A model generated the notes under the pieces. That model had not been told where the DNA came from, ran no database searches, and saw nothing but the letters and a program-made list of their open reading frames with translations. From NCBI GenBank assembly GCA_964605185.1, contig CAZSBF010000001.1, forward strand, positions 97,893 to 161,892: 64,000 nt of DNA, in the 5' to 3' direction. The position numbers and the translations under genes are program-made. Source of the stretch: JACRIM01 sp964605185. GTDB lineage: Bacteria > Planctomycetota > Phycisphaerae > UBA1845 > UTPLA1. Below are positions 1 to 10,292 of this stretch, in pieces; the first letter of the stretch is position 1, and each line of letters begins with the position of its first letter.

Positions 1-710
1 ATGGCCGGATCGCCAAACGCAGCGGAAAACAAGCTCGGATAAGTCGCGCCGCCGGTGATCGCCGCGACCATGTCGGCGGGGAGATTTCGGGCGAGGATCA
101 TCGGCGTAATGACGGCCAGCTTCGCGGTCACTTCCGACCACGTACGCCCGTCGTGCCCCATTTCAACGCTGTTGACGACCGGTCCAACGGCCTGGCTCTC
201 CAGCGCGCCGCCGGTGGCAATGCTGGTGAGGCCCGTCTCGGGATTTGTGAACGTCGTTCGAGCGCGGCCGTCCCAGAAGAGATCGGGCGCGAACATGGCG
301 TTGATGAACGGGTTTGCCGCGCGAGCCGTAATCTGAGCCTGAAACACAAAGACCGGATCGCGTAAGTACTTGTTCGTCGCATCGGAGCGGATCGTGCCGC
401 GCGAACCGATGATGTCGTCGGGCGTGTTCAGAATGTTGTCGTTGTGCGGATTGCGGGCAATTCGTGGATCAGCCCCGCCGAATCCGGGCTTGTGGCAGGT
501 TCCGCAGGAGACGGTGTTATCGCTGGAGAGCTGCTCATCCCAGAACAGGAGCTTGCCAAGGATGCGCTTTTGTTCGGTGATCGGGTTCTCCGGGGGAGCC
601 ACTACTGGGGGGAAAGGAGGAGGCGGTGGCGGCTGTGCAATGGCACTGCCCGCCATGCGAAGGACAAGACAAATGGCGACGGAGCTGATTGCGCGGAGAC
701 GCATCGTCAT
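1..710 (-). CDS. Di-heme cytochrome c peroxidase (MauG/CcpA-like) family protein, partial
   Basis: The gene runs off the left edge, so only about 236 N-terminal residues are visible. ATG at 710 opens a signal peptide (MRLRAISSVAICLVL...) followed by a proline-rich linker. Then come KRILGKLLFWDEQLS and the heme c motif CGTCH in a context (NTVSCGTCHKPGFGG) typical of bacterial di-heme peroxidases. Further on, LFWDGRA and SVEMGHDG also fit this family. The second heme motif must lie beyond the window. Such proteins reduce H2O2 or oxidise cofactors in the periplasm. The substrate cannot be told from this part. Confidence 0.85.
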   Translation of the reverse strand, partial: MTMRLRAISSVAICLVLRMAGSAIAQPPPPPPFPPVVAPPENPITEQKRILGKLLFWDEQLSSDNTVSCGTCHKPGFGGADPRIARNPHNDNILNTPDDIIGSRGTIRSDATNKYLRDPVFVFQAQITARAANPFINAMFAPDLFWDGRARTTFTNPETGLTSIATGGALESQAVGPVVNSVEMGHDGRTWSEVTAKLAVITPMILARNLPADMVAAITGGATYPSLFSAAFGDPA

Positions 711-945
711 GGGAAGCACTCCAACCTCGGATTATTGACGTTCCGATGCCCACTCGCACCGGTGACTGGCGGGACGCGGTGGTGACCGGTCCACAGGTAA
801 GGAAACGTCGAAGTGTATGGGACTATTGCCGAACCGGGCGGAAAAAGAATGACTTACTTTCGCCTCCCCGGGGATTGGGAGCGACTTGTAACGCCCCACG
901 TCTGCCCTTACATATAACCCGTTATCAGACGGAGAAATACGACTC

Positions 946-2001
946 GTGGACCTGAACGAACTTGCCCAGTTACTTGGCCGGATTGAGGCTGAGGCCGCAG
1001 CCGCCGTATCCGATGCGCAGACGGCCGACGCCCTGCGTGCCGCCGAATCCAAGATTTCGAAGGGACCGCTGGCCGAGGCGATGAAGTCGATCAAATCCTT
1101 CGCGGCCGAAGATCGCGGCCAGGCCGGCCAGAACATTAATAAGACAAAACAAGTCGTAGCGGAAAAATTCGCAACCGCATTGGATGCCCTTCGCGCAGCG
1201 GGCGTGGCCAGCGAACGAAAGAGCGCAAGCGATTTCGACCCAACCCTGCCGCCGGCACGAACCCTGCGGGGGGCCCTTCATCCAGTGACGATCGTTCAGC
1301 GCGAAGTGGAGCGAATCTTCAGCAGCCTCGGCTTTGCGGTCGTCGGCGGCCCCGAGATGGAGACGGAGTTCTACAACTTCGAAGCACTAAACATCCCGGC
1401 CATGCACCCGGCACGCGATGCACAAGACACGTTCTGGCTAACGAACGGCTGGCTCCTGCGTACGCACACCAGCCCATGCCAGGTGCGGGCGATGCTGCGC
1501 TATGGACCACCGATCCGCGTCATCGCGCCCGGACGGTGCTTCCGCTATGAGGCGATCGACGCATCGCACGAGAACACGTTCTACCAGCTTGAGGGCTTGC
1601 TGATCGACAAGGACATCAGCATCGCCCACCTGATCGCATTCATGAAGCTATTGCTCCGGGAGGTTTTTCACCGCGACGTGAAGGTGCGCCTGCGGCCGGG
1701 CTTTTTCCCGTTTGTCGAGCCGGGCTTCGAGCTGGACATGAGCTGCGCCATCTGCGACGGCAAGGGCTGCCCGACGTGCAAACGTAGCGGCTGGGTGGAG
1801 ATCCTGCCCTGCGGCATGGTGCACCCCAACGTGCTGCGACACGGCAAAATCGACCCGCATGAATACACCGGCTTCGCATTCGGCCTCGGCCTCACGCGCC
1901 TTGCGATGATGAAGTACGGCGTGGGAGATATTCGCATTCTCAACAGCGGCGACCTGCGAGGCATCGTCCAGCCCGAGCGACTGGGCGGGGCAAAGCTCTG
2001 A
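946..2001 (+). CDS. pheS: Phenylalanine--tRNA ligase alpha subunit
   Basis: Catalytic alpha subunit of phenylalanyl-tRNA synthetase, 351 aa, which charges tRNA-Phe in the cytoplasm. GTG start with GGAG at 931. The N-terminal 85 residues are the coiled-coil tRNA-binding arm. The class II core follows, with the motif 2 region (TSPCQVRAML, FRYEAIDASHENTFYQLEG) and motif 3 (GFAFGLGLTRLAMMKYG). A cysteine cluster CAICDGKGCPTCK near residue 265 is the small zinc-ribbon-like loop seen in many bacterial PheS. pheT, usually directly downstream, is not in this window, so the beta subunit must be encoded elsewhere. Confidence 0.96.
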   Translation: MDLNELAQLLGRIEAEAAAAVSDAQTADALRAAESKISKGPLAEAMKSIKSFAAEDRGQAGQNINKTKQVVAEKFATALDALRAAGVASERKSASDFDPTLPPARTLRGALHPVTIVQREVERIFSSLGFAVVGGPEMETEFYNFEALNIPAMHPARDAQDTFWLTNGWLLRTHTSPCQVRAMLRYGPPIRVIAPGRCFRYEAIDASHENTFYQLEGLLIDKDISIAHLIAFMKLLLREVFHRDVKVRLRPGFFPFVEPGFELDMSCAICDGKGCPTCKRSGWVEILPCGMVHPNVLRHGKIDPHEYTGFAFGLGLTRLAMMKYGVGDIRILNSGDLRGIVQPERLGGAKL

Positions 2002-2043
2002 TGCAGTGAATCGATTCGCTCTTCGTTGCCGTGGAGGTCTCGA

Positions 2044-2574
2044 ATGCCCGTCGATCTGCTTCTACCCTTTCTTATCGTAGCGGTACCAGTAATCACGATC
2101 GTATTAATAATTGGAGTCAAATACAGGAAGCGCCGGGCTATTGTCTCGGCGGCATTCATCGCATTGCTGTTTCTTGTTGTGTTCATTTCGGTCTACTTGG
2201 TTCCCGGATGGAATCTTCAATCAAAGGCCGAAGCGGGTGACCTTGAATCGCAGCTTAGATTGAGTTGGCACTACCTTCATCAATTCGGATACATGTGGCC
2301 AAATCGGGAAAAGGCACGCCATTGGATGACGAAGGCCGCTGAGAACGGTCATCGAGAGGCAATGTACGCTTTGGGCCTTGCATATTCGAACGACAATAAC
2401 ATGTTTGGCATCACCATGGACCTGCGAAGGTCTCGATACTGGCTCGGCAAGGCGCTAGTCAATGGTGTCGAAGATGCGCGAAAGCCGCTTCACGACGTCG
2501 AAGCGACAATCAGAAAAAATGAAGACGAGGCAGACTCGAAGAATTCGAAGCGAGGATTAGAGAAGCCGAGTTGA
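2044..2574 (+). CDS. Membrane-anchored Sel1-repeat-like protein
   Basis: About 176 aa. ATG at 2044 is preferred because GGAGG lies at 2033-2037. Two hydrophobic segments (about residues 5-25 and 33-53) anchor the protein. The rest carries Sel1-like helical repeats, such as KARHWMTKAAENGHREAMYALGLAYS and SRYWLGKALVNGVEDAR, and a charged tail. Sel1 repeats are alpha/alpha scaffolds for protein contacts; no partner can be named. Base composition is visibly more AT-rich than pheS, which suggests a recently acquired orphan. No duplicated pheS end was found around it. Confidence 0.7.
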   Translation: MPVDLLLPFLIVAVPVITIVLIIGVKYRKRRAIVSAAFIALLFLVVFISVYLVPGWNLQSKAEAGDLESQLRLSWHYLHQFGYMWPNREKARHWMTKAAENGHREAMYALGLAYSNDNNMFGITMDLRRSRYWLGKALVNGVEDARKPLHDVEATIRKNEDEADSKNSKRGLEKPS

Positions 2575-2738
2575 GGTCAGCGTTCTCATAACCGTCGCGA
2601 ATGTCCAAATCGCAATGGGCTTCCTGATAGTAATCACGTCGGTGGACCGCCAAGCCAGTCGGCGGGTGAGGGTGAGTCCGCAGTACCGTTATGAACATAA
2701 GAATACTCTGGCGTTCCGTTCCACCGGAGACCCCGTTC

Positions 2739-4037
2739 ATGACCATGCGACCACAACGTCTCGTTACCACCCTCGCCCTCCTGCTCGCCACCGGCATCAC
2801 AGCCCGCGCAGCCGCCGATTCGGCCCTTCAACACTTCTCCGAAAAGCAGGTCGCCGGCACCGACAAGGACTTCATGATCGTCCGGCATCTCACCATGCGC
2901 GGATCGAACGAAGCCATCGGCAAGAAACTCGCCGAGATCGCCGCGACCCGCCACGGCTTCGAATTGTCGGCCGATACCTCCGAGCAGACCAAGAAACGCT
3001 GGGCGTTTTACAAGAAGTACTACCCGAATCATTTCACCCGGTCCGCGGGTGTCGCCGATTATTTCGGTGCCCCGGCCGGCGGTCCGGTCGATACCACCGC
3101 CCTTTGGTACAACATGAACCTCGCCCCGGCGTGCTCCGTCGTCCATTACCCCCCGGCATACACGTCATCGGGCCACGCCGTGCTCAGTCGCAACTACGAT
3201 TTCTCAGCCGAGACGTATGCTGAAATGCGAGGCGTCGAACCGCCGCACGGAATGCGGCCATGGACGGCCGACCCCTATGTCATCGAGGTCTATCCCGATC
3301 AGGGTTTTGCATCGCTCTACGTTTGTGCCTACGACCTGCTCGGTGGATGCCTCGACGGCGTGAATGAAAAGGGCCTGACCGTCGCCCTGCTTTCCAATCA
3401 CGATCCATTTGGCGTCACACAGCCCGCGCCCAGCAAAACGCCGCGCGCCGGGCTGAGCGAAATCGAATTGACGCGCTTTGTATTGGACCGATGCGCGACC
3501 GTGGCCGAGGCGAGAACACTGCTTGAGACCGTTCCAGTCTATTACTCCATGATGCCCTGCCACTACATCATCGGCGACCGCACAGGGGCATCGGTCGTCT
3601 TCGAGTATTCAACGGATCTCGAAGAACGCCACCTTACCGACGGACGAGGCGCGCCGCAGGTCATCACCAACCACCCGGTGCACCAATACGAAGCCGACGG
3701 GAAAAAGAAACTCACCTCCGGCGATTCCTTCAATCGCTTCCGCACACTCGAAAGCCAGATCGCCGCCACACCGAAGACGCGAACCACCGACGATATCAAG
3801 AAAACCAACGCCTGCGTAAAAGCCCGAAGCTCGGCCGGCCAGCGCGTTCCCGGCTTACCGGCCCGCCTGAACCGCACGTTTTGGCACTCCCTGTACGATT
3901 GCACCGATGGTTCAATGGAGGTCGATTTCTACCTCGGCGAAGATCCATCCGCCCCCGGCGGCGAGCGCCGTTCAGGCTATCTGAAGTTCAAGCTGGATAA
4001 CACAGCAACAGCCAAGGCAAACGATCGTCAGGGTTAG
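2739..4037 (+). CDS. Secreted C45-family (acyl-CoA:6-APA acyltransferase-like) Ntn hydrolase
   Basis: 432 aa from ATG 2739 (GGAG at 2726-2729, 9-nt spacer). A signal peptide ends near ARAAADS. The core ACSVVHYPP followed about 20 residues later by SRNYDF matches the Cys nucleophile and Asn/Asp region of C45 and linear amide C-N hydrolases. CLDGVNEKGLTVALLSNHD and VVFEYS fit the same fold. The family cleaves linear amide bonds; the substrate is unknown. The stop codon TAG (4035-4037) lies at the first bases of a duplicated asnS 3' end, so the last codons may have changed when the neighbouring insert arrived. Confidence 0.72.
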   Translation: MTMRPQRLVTTLALLLATGITARAAADSALQHFSEKQVAGTDKDFMIVRHLTMRGSNEAIGKKLAEIAATRHGFELSADTSEQTKKRWAFYKKYYPNHFTRSAGVADYFGAPAGGPVDTTALWYNMNLAPACSVVHYPPAYTSSGHAVLSRNYDFSAETYAEMRGVEPPHGMRPWTADPYVIEVYPDQGFASLYVCAYDLLGGCLDGVNEKGLTVALLSNHDPFGVTQPAPSKTPRAGLSEIELTRFVLDRCATVAEARTLLETVPVYYSMMPCHYIIGDRTGASVVFEYSTDLEERHLTDGRGAPQVITNHPVHQYEADGKKKLTSGDSFNRFRTLESQIAATPKTRTTDDIKKTNACVKARSSAGQRVPGLPARLNRTFWHSLYDCTDGSMEVDFYLGEDPSAPGGERRSGYLKFKLDNTATAKANDRQG

Positions 4038-4083
4038 AACCTCCCCATCATCCGCGGTAAAGGATCGTGTCGCGGATGTGCTT
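4035..4083 (+). repeat. Degenerate copy of asnS 3' end (distal copy)
   Basis: 49 bp that align with 4591-4640 inside asnS with 4 mismatches and one gap (about 90%). Read on the minus strand it gives LKHIRDTILYRG then a frameshift and stop, against LKHIRETIPFPRMMGKFYP in the intact gene. It is a relic of an asnS 3' end separated from asnS by the SMI1/KNR4-type gene. Confidence 0.85.
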
Positions 4084-4093
4084 GAGAATGAGT

Positions 4094-4555
4094 TCAGCTA
4101 TGAAGCCAAGAAAGGTCGCCGCTGGAATACAGCTCGATAAACTCGCTAAAACTCCGCGAGATCAATTCGGGGGCGATTCCAGCGTAGAGCCGGACCGGCC
4201 CTGTATCACCCCGGCTATTCGAGAGTCTAATCGCAATGAGCGCTGCGTCGATCGAGTAGTCGGCGAAAATGAACCAATCGCCAGATTCGAAGGACTCCGG
4301 ATCAGTTTCACAATATGAACGGACTGACTGGATTTTGGTAAGCGGCCAAAACCGGACCAAGTCTTTATCCATTAATACAGGTTCATCACTAAACCCGTCA
4401 GACTCGGAGTAGAACTGGCGAAATGCATCTGGAAAGATTACCTTTAGTCTCTGCTCTGTCTCGTGGATTTCGGCATCAGATGCACCCGGCCGAGGCTGAA
4501 CGCCCTGAAGTTTCCAGTTCTCAATCAACCCCGCGATTATTGATAAGTAATGCAC
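4094..4555 (-). CDS. SMI1/KNR4 (SUKH) family protein
   Basis: 153 aa, GTG start at 4555. Residues about 20-80 carry the SUKH signature: GASDAEIHETEQRLKVIFP, then FRQFYSESDGF, then a later EFIELY helix. SUKH proteins often act as immunity proteins to polymorphic nuclease or deaminase toxins, but many are solitary. No toxin gene is adjacent. The gene is more AT-rich than asnS and sits exactly between two copies of the asnS 3' end, which points to acquisition by insertion. Whether it is expressed from its own promoter is not clear. Confidence 0.8.
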   Translation of the reverse strand: MHYLSIIAGLIENWKLQGVQPRPGASDAEIHETEQRLKVIFPDAFRQFYSESDGFSDEPVLMDKDLVRFWPLTKIQSVRSYCETDPESFESGDWFIFADYSIDAALIAIRLSNSRGDTGPVRLYAGIAPELISRSFSEFIELYSSGDLSWLHS

Positions 4556-4583
4556 CTTGACGACGCTCCCACATGATCTTCCG

Positions 4584-6086
<1,503 letters not shown>

Positions 6087-6304
6087 GTTCAGCCTTTACT
6101 TACTTATGAGAACAAAAGGCGGCCTCGCGCCCGCCGATTTCGAAGCGAGGCGACTAGTTTATTCGGGAGACAGTTGAGAATCCAATCGCATGCACTCATC
6201 TATCCTGATTGACCTGCAAGACAAATCCAAGCGCGAACATCGTGACATTGCGCTGCTCCAGTCGTTACTACCTAATGAGCCATAAATCTCAGTGGGAGAA
6301 TGCC

Positions 6305-7123
6305 ATGGACCTTACTCGCCGCCGTCTTATTACCACCGCTTCGGCCGGATTCGCCGCACTTCATACGCCCGCCCTGTTTGCCGATGGCCCGGGTGCCGCG
6401 TCGTCCGCGGAGACCGCCCGCTACGCCGCCTTTCCGGCACAGGAACCCGAGATGGTGAGAGAGATCGTGGGCGCATCTCACGGAAAAATCGACCGGGTGC
6501 GCGAGCTCCTCGCCTCGCGACCGGCCCTGGCAAAGGCCACATGGGACTGGGGTTTCGGCGACTGGGAAACAGCCATCGGAGCGGCCAGCCATGTGGGCAA
6601 TCGCGAGATTGCCGCGCTGCTCATCAAACACGGCGCACGGCCGGACATCTTCACGTTTGCCATGCTCGGGCACCTCGACGTCGTGAAGGCCTATGTGGAA
6701 GCTAACCCCGGCGTCCAGCGCACACACGGCCCCCACGGGATCACCTTGCTCGCCCACGCCGAGGCCGGCGGCGACAAGGCGAAGTCCGTGCTGGAATACC
6801 TGAAGTCACTCGGCGACGCGGACATTGGCCAGTCCAATCAACCACTGTCGGAAGAGTCGAAGGCCCTGTGCGTCGGCGACTATTCGTACGGCACGGCGAA
6901 GGACGAACGGCTGATCATCGCACGATCAAAGCTCGGCGGGCTGACAATTCAGCGTGGCCCTTCCGGCGCGCCGCGCCAGTTGTTCCATAAGGGCAACAAC
7001 GTCTTTCACCCAACGGGCGCACCGGCGGTCGAGATCGCAATCGACATCAACGGAGACAAAGCCAAAGGCCTGAGTGTTGTGGACGGCAGCTTTCGCGTCA
7101 CCGCCGCTCGGATCGCGACATAG
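6305..7123 (+). CDS. Exported ankyrin-repeat protein
   Basis: 272 aa from ATG 6305, chosen for GGGAG at 6294-6298. The N-terminus LTRRRLITTASAGFAAL has a twin-arginine-like signal. Residues about 60-180 hold ankyrin repeats (GKIDRVRELLASRPALAK, GNREIAALLIKHGARPDIF, GHLDVVKAYVEANPGV). The C-terminal 90 residues form a beta-rich region (VGDYSYG... LTIQRGPSGAPRQLFHKG) resembling the tail found on other exported ankyrin proteins. It is probably a periplasmic protein-interaction module; no partner is evident. Confidence 0.75.
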   Translation: MDLTRRRLITTASAGFAALHTPALFADGPGAASSAETARYAAFPAQEPEMVREIVGASHGKIDRVRELLASRPALAKATWDWGFGDWETAIGAASHVGNREIAALLIKHGARPDIFTFAMLGHLDVVKAYVEANPGVQRTHGPHGITLLAHAEAGGDKAKSVLEYLKSLGDADIGQSNQPLSEESKALCVGDYSYGTAKDERLIIARSKLGGLTIQRGPSGAPRQLFHKGNNVFHPTGAPAVEIAIDINGDKAKGLSVVDGSFRVTAARIAT

Positions 7124-7239
7124 GATTAGGTACTGCCAATCTTGGGCACACTGTTGGGATTCCACTGGTTACACTAGGCCTCCGACTCGTGAGGCGGCAT
7201 GTCGGTCGTATCCTGCCGCTCACATGATGGGAGGCACTT

Positions 7240-7893
7240 ATGAAAAAGCGGACCCGACGACGTATCGAGCAAGATCCAATCGTTCAGCGATTTGTAGGAG
7301 TTGCGTCCAAGTTCTGCGAACTGGTCGAGTCGGGCACTCGCCGTCGCAAGGTGCTGATTCGACAATTTGTCGAGACGCTGCCCGAACTCTTGCATCTGGC
7401 TCTTTCTCTACCAACCGGCAGAAAGTCTGAACGAATCGCAAAGGAACGCCTCGCAATCGGACGCGAGCGGAACGATTCAAGCCGTGAGCACCTCAAACGG
7501 CCAGTCTCTGCCGCTATTCGCAAAAGTCGCTATTGGGACTCGGTGATCCCCGTTAAAGAGTATTTCAAGAAAGCCCGAAGACTTTCTGAAATCTTTGGAG
7601 AATTCGACCGCTATCACGAAATCTTTGACCCGTTCCGTGATCGAGAGCCCATTCAAACGTCGCTGTCTTACGACCTTGCCGACATTTGGCATGATCTAAG
7701 GGGACCGCTAAATCTTTTCCAACTCAAAGAAGCGACGGCCAAGCAGCACGCAGTCTACGATTGGTCCCTCAGCGTACGGATTCACTGGGCTGAATCCCAT
7801 GCCGCCGACGCACTCAAGGCCTTGTTATCTGCGCTTCGAGAGGTCGATCACGATTGGCAATATTGGGCAATGGGCCACTACCGACCAAAGTAA
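7240..7893 (+). CDS. Hypothetical protein
   Basis: 217 aa with a clear ribosome site GGGAGG six bases before ATG. Not recognised. It is basic and helical, starts MKKRTRRRIEQDP, has no signal peptide or membrane segment, and its composition is more AT-rich than the flanking genes. It stands alone between the ankyrin gene and the nitroreductase and may be an acquired orphan. Confidence 0.6.
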   Translation: MKKRTRRRIEQDPIVQRFVGVASKFCELVESGTRRRKVLIRQFVETLPELLHLALSLPTGRKSERIAKERLAIGRERNDSSREHLKRPVSAAIRKSRYWDSVIPVKEYFKKARRLSEIFGEFDRYHEIFDPFRDREPIQTSLSYDLADIWHDLRGPLNLFQLKEATAKQHAVYDWSLSVRIHWAESHAADALKALLSALREVDHDWQYWAMGHYRPK

Positions 7894-7987
7894 ACTGCGC
7901 CCTTCGTTCGACTTTGACATCGCTACAATGCCAGTCCGTTGAAAGACTAACGCTCGCCATTTAAGACATAACTCCAGGAGACCCAAG

Positions 7988-8638
7988 GTGCAGACCGCTT
8001 CCCCCGATCAGCTCGTCCGCCAACTCAATTGGCGCTACGCCACAAAAAAGTTCGACCCCGCAATGAAGATTCCGGCTGACACATGGAGTGCGCTGGAGAA
8101 AGCCCTGGTGCTCACGCCGTCGTCGTATGGACTGCAACCGTGGCAGTTTCTGGTCATCACCGATCAGGCGGTGAAGGAGAAGCTCGTCCCAATCTCGTGG
8201 CGACAGACACAATCGGCCGATTGCTCGCACTTTGTGGTGTTCACCGCCCGGCGCACCCTGACCGAAGGCGACGTCGATGCCTATATGCGGCGTACGGCGG
8301 AGGTCCGGGGCGTCGCCGTGGACACGCTCGGCAAGTTCAAAGGCATGATGATGAGCCAATTGGTTCCGCCGCCGGCCGGCTTCGACATTCATCAATGGGC
8401 GTCATTGCAAGTATATATCGCGCTCGGCAACTTCATGACGGCAGCCGCGATGCTGGGCGTCGACACCTGCCCCATGGAGGGAATTGAGCGGAAAAACTAC
8501 GACGACGCGCTTGGTTTGACCGGCACCCCCTTCGCAACCGTGGTCGCCTGCGCCGCGGGCTATCGTGCCGCGGACGACAAATACGCAACGACCCCCAAAG
8601 TGCGCTTCCCGGCGGACGTCGTCGTACAGCACATCTAG
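7988..8638 (+). CDS. Nitroreductase-family NAD(P)H oxidoreductase
   Basis: 216 aa, GTG start with AGGAG ten bases upstream. FMN-binding features of NfsB-type enzymes are present: WRYATKKFDP near the start, TPSSYGLQPWQF (residues about 43-54), and GVDTCPMEGI near residue 160. Family members reduce nitroaromatics, quinones or other electron-poor compounds in the cytoplasm. It is convergent with the TetR regulator gene. Confidence 0.85.
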   Translation: MQTASPDQLVRQLNWRYATKKFDPAMKIPADTWSALEKALVLTPSSYGLQPWQFLVITDQAVKEKLVPISWRQTQSADCSHFVVFTARRTLTEGDVDAYMRRTAEVRGVAVDTLGKFKGMMMSQLVPPPAGFDIHQWASLQVYIALGNFMTAAAMLGVDTCPMEGIERKNYDDALGLTGTPFATVVACAAGYRAADDKYATTPKVRFPADVVVQHI

Positions 8639-8668
8639 TTCCGGCACCATGGAATTCGCCGCGGCGAC

Positions 8669-9247
8669 CTAAGCACCGCCATCCGGAAAATGAGCCGCGA
8701 GCACCCGTTCGACGAGTCGTCGCGTAATGTCGGGCGTCGCAGTATTCCCCGTGACTTGTTGCGTCACGTAAGCCCCTTCCATGACAAGGCAGAGTTCTTC
8801 CGCAACCGCGCCCGGATCGCGCGCTCCGGCCTGCTCGGCCAATCGACGCACGATAGACTCGATAGCGCGTTTGTTGGCAGCGGCGGCCTGATGAGCCGGG
8901 TCGTGCGGAAGTGGAAACTCCATTGCAACGTTGACGAAAAAACAACCTCGGAAATCCTCGCTCGCCACCATTTCACCGACAACCGTTGCAATAGCCCGCA
9001 ACTGACCTAGCGGAGTGGGCCCGCCTTTGTCGCGGACCTTCTCCGCAAAGGTCTCCTGCCACCATCGGTCATGGTTGAGCAAGACCTCCGCGACCAGGTC
9101 TTCCTTGCTCGCGAAGTGCTTGTAAAACGCAGTCTTACTGATGCCGACGTCGGCGATAATCTGATCCAGCCCGACCCCGCGAAATCCGTCGCGATAGAAA
9201 CGGGCACCGGCTGCTTCGACCAGTTTCTGTCGGGTAATTCCAGCCAC
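8669..9247 (-). CDS. TetR-family transcriptional regulator
   Basis: 192 aa. GTG at 9247 is preferred because AAGGAG lies just upstream. The N-terminal HTH (TRQKLVEAAGARFYRDGF, GVGLDQIIADVGISKTAFYKHF, SKEDLVAEVL) is a standard TetR domain. The C-terminal half resembles the TetR_C ligand-binding domains with a conserved Cys (FRGCFFVNVAMEF). It is divergent from the probable mddA gene, so local control of that gene is likely; the 22-bp tandem repeat between them may be its operator. Confidence 0.9.
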   Translation of the reverse strand: MAGITRQKLVEAAGARFYRDGFRGVGLDQIIADVGISKTAFYKHFASKEDLVAEVLLNHDRWWQETFAEKVRDKGGPTPLGQLRAIATVVGEMVASEDFRGCFFVNVAMEFPLPHDPAHQAAAANKRAIESIVRRLAEQAGARDPGAVAEELCLVMEGAYVTQQVTGNTATPDITRRLVERVLAAHFPDGGA

Positions 9248-9295
9248 GATGGGCTCCTTTTGGTGCGCAAATATCGCGTTTTCCCTTGAAAAACG

Positions 9296-9339
9296 AGGGT
9301 GCACTCCAAGTTAACCCAGGGTGTACCGCAAGTAAACCC
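9296..9339. promoter_or_regulatory. Tandem 22-bp repeat, candidate TetR operator
   Basis: Two adjacent 22-bp units (9296-9317 and 9318-9339) match at 18 of 22 positions. Both start AGGGTG and end CAAGTNAACCC-like, and each carries GGGT/ACCC inverted arms. They lie between the divergent TetR gene (start 9247) and the methyltransferase gene (start 9405). The position and twofold arms fit a doubled repressor site. Binding is inferred. Confidence 0.5.
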
Positions 9340-9404
9340 GCATCACTCTAACTTGAACGATATGCTTCTAGCCTGTTCAGACCTCGCATAAGTTCGGAGC
9401 AACC

Positions 9405-10157
9405 ATGTTCAAGAGAATGGCCTTTTTCGCGTACGGCACCCTGTGCTATGTGATGTTCCTGGCTGCGTTCGCCTACGCCGTGGGATTCCTCGGCAACACC
9501 ATCGTGCCAAGGACCGTAAACGTTGGCCCGTCGGCGAGTTTCGGCCTGGCGCTGGCCATCGACCTTGCGCTCATCGGCCTGTTCGGCGCGCAACACAGCA
9601 TCATGGCGCGGCCGACGTTCAAGCGATGGTGGACGCGGATCATTCCCGAACCGATCGAACGAAGCACCTATGTCCTCGCAACAAACATCGTGATCGCCCT
9701 GCTCTACTGGCAATGGCGGCCGATCACCAGCGTCGTGTGGAACATCGATTCCGTCCCGTTTCGCAACACCATCTGGGCCCTCTTTGCATTGGGCTGGGCG
9801 CTGGTCTTCGTCGCAACTGTTCTGCTGAACCACTTCGAACTCTTCGGCATGAGGCAGGTCACGCTGCATCTACTCGGCCGGCCCCACACGCACCTGCCCT
9901 TCAAGGTTCCGATGTTGTATCGGCATGTCCGGCATCCGCTCTATGTCGGCTGGATCGCAACCTTCTGGGCCACGCCGACGATGACCGTCGGGCACCTGTT
10001 GTTTTCAACAGGGATGACGCTTTACATCCTCATCGCCATTCGGCTGGAGGAACGAAACCTGCTCGACATCCATGGGGAGCAATACAGGTCCTATCGTGCG
10101 AGCGTTCCCATGCTGATCCCCCTGCCCATATGGCGGGCCGCGGCCGACGCGCGCTAA
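9405..10157 (+). CDS. mddA: Probable methanethiol S-methyltransferase (MddA-like)
   Basis: 250 aa integral membrane protein with about five to six hydrophobic segments. It belongs to the isoprenylcysteine methyltransferase/NnrU-like group. FGAQHSIMARPTFKRWWTR, IPEPIERSTYVLATN and RHVRHPLYVGWIATFWATP closely fit what I know of MddA, which methylates methanethiol with SAM to give dimethylsulfide. The C-terminal RLEERNL...YRSYRA is the SAM-binding region of the superfamily. It is divergently transcribed from a TetR regulator, which suggests inducible expression. The exact substrate is not proven. Confidence 0.72.
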   Translation: MFKRMAFFAYGTLCYVMFLAAFAYAVGFLGNTIVPRTVNVGPSASFGLALAIDLALIGLFGAQHSIMARPTFKRWWTRIIPEPIERSTYVLATNIVIALLYWQWRPITSVVWNIDSVPFRNTIWALFALGWALVFVATVLLNHFELFGMRQVTLHLLGRPHTHLPFKVPMLYRHVRHPLYVGWIATFWATPTMTVGHLLFSTGMTLYILIAIRLEERNLLDIHGEQYRSYRASVPMLIPLPIWRAAADAR

Positions 10158-10292
10158 TAGGAAAAATACCCCCTGCTTTTCTGGTGACATGGCGATGGCG
10201 AGGCCTTAGAGTCCCCCTCGTTGTGCATCATCGGCCGCGTGAATTCTCGCGCAGTGCCGCATGGAGCAGGTTTCCAATTGTGGTGCATCCCC

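Noticed and set aside
2575..2738. Possible degraded copy of the pheS 3' end after the Sel1-like gene
   Set aside because: Only scattered matches of six to eight bases (for example TTCTCA, GCGA); far below the clear repeats at the other two loci.
7894..7987. Possible flanking repeat around the orphan at 7240-7893
   Set aside because: No match to the ankyrin gene end longer than chance was found.
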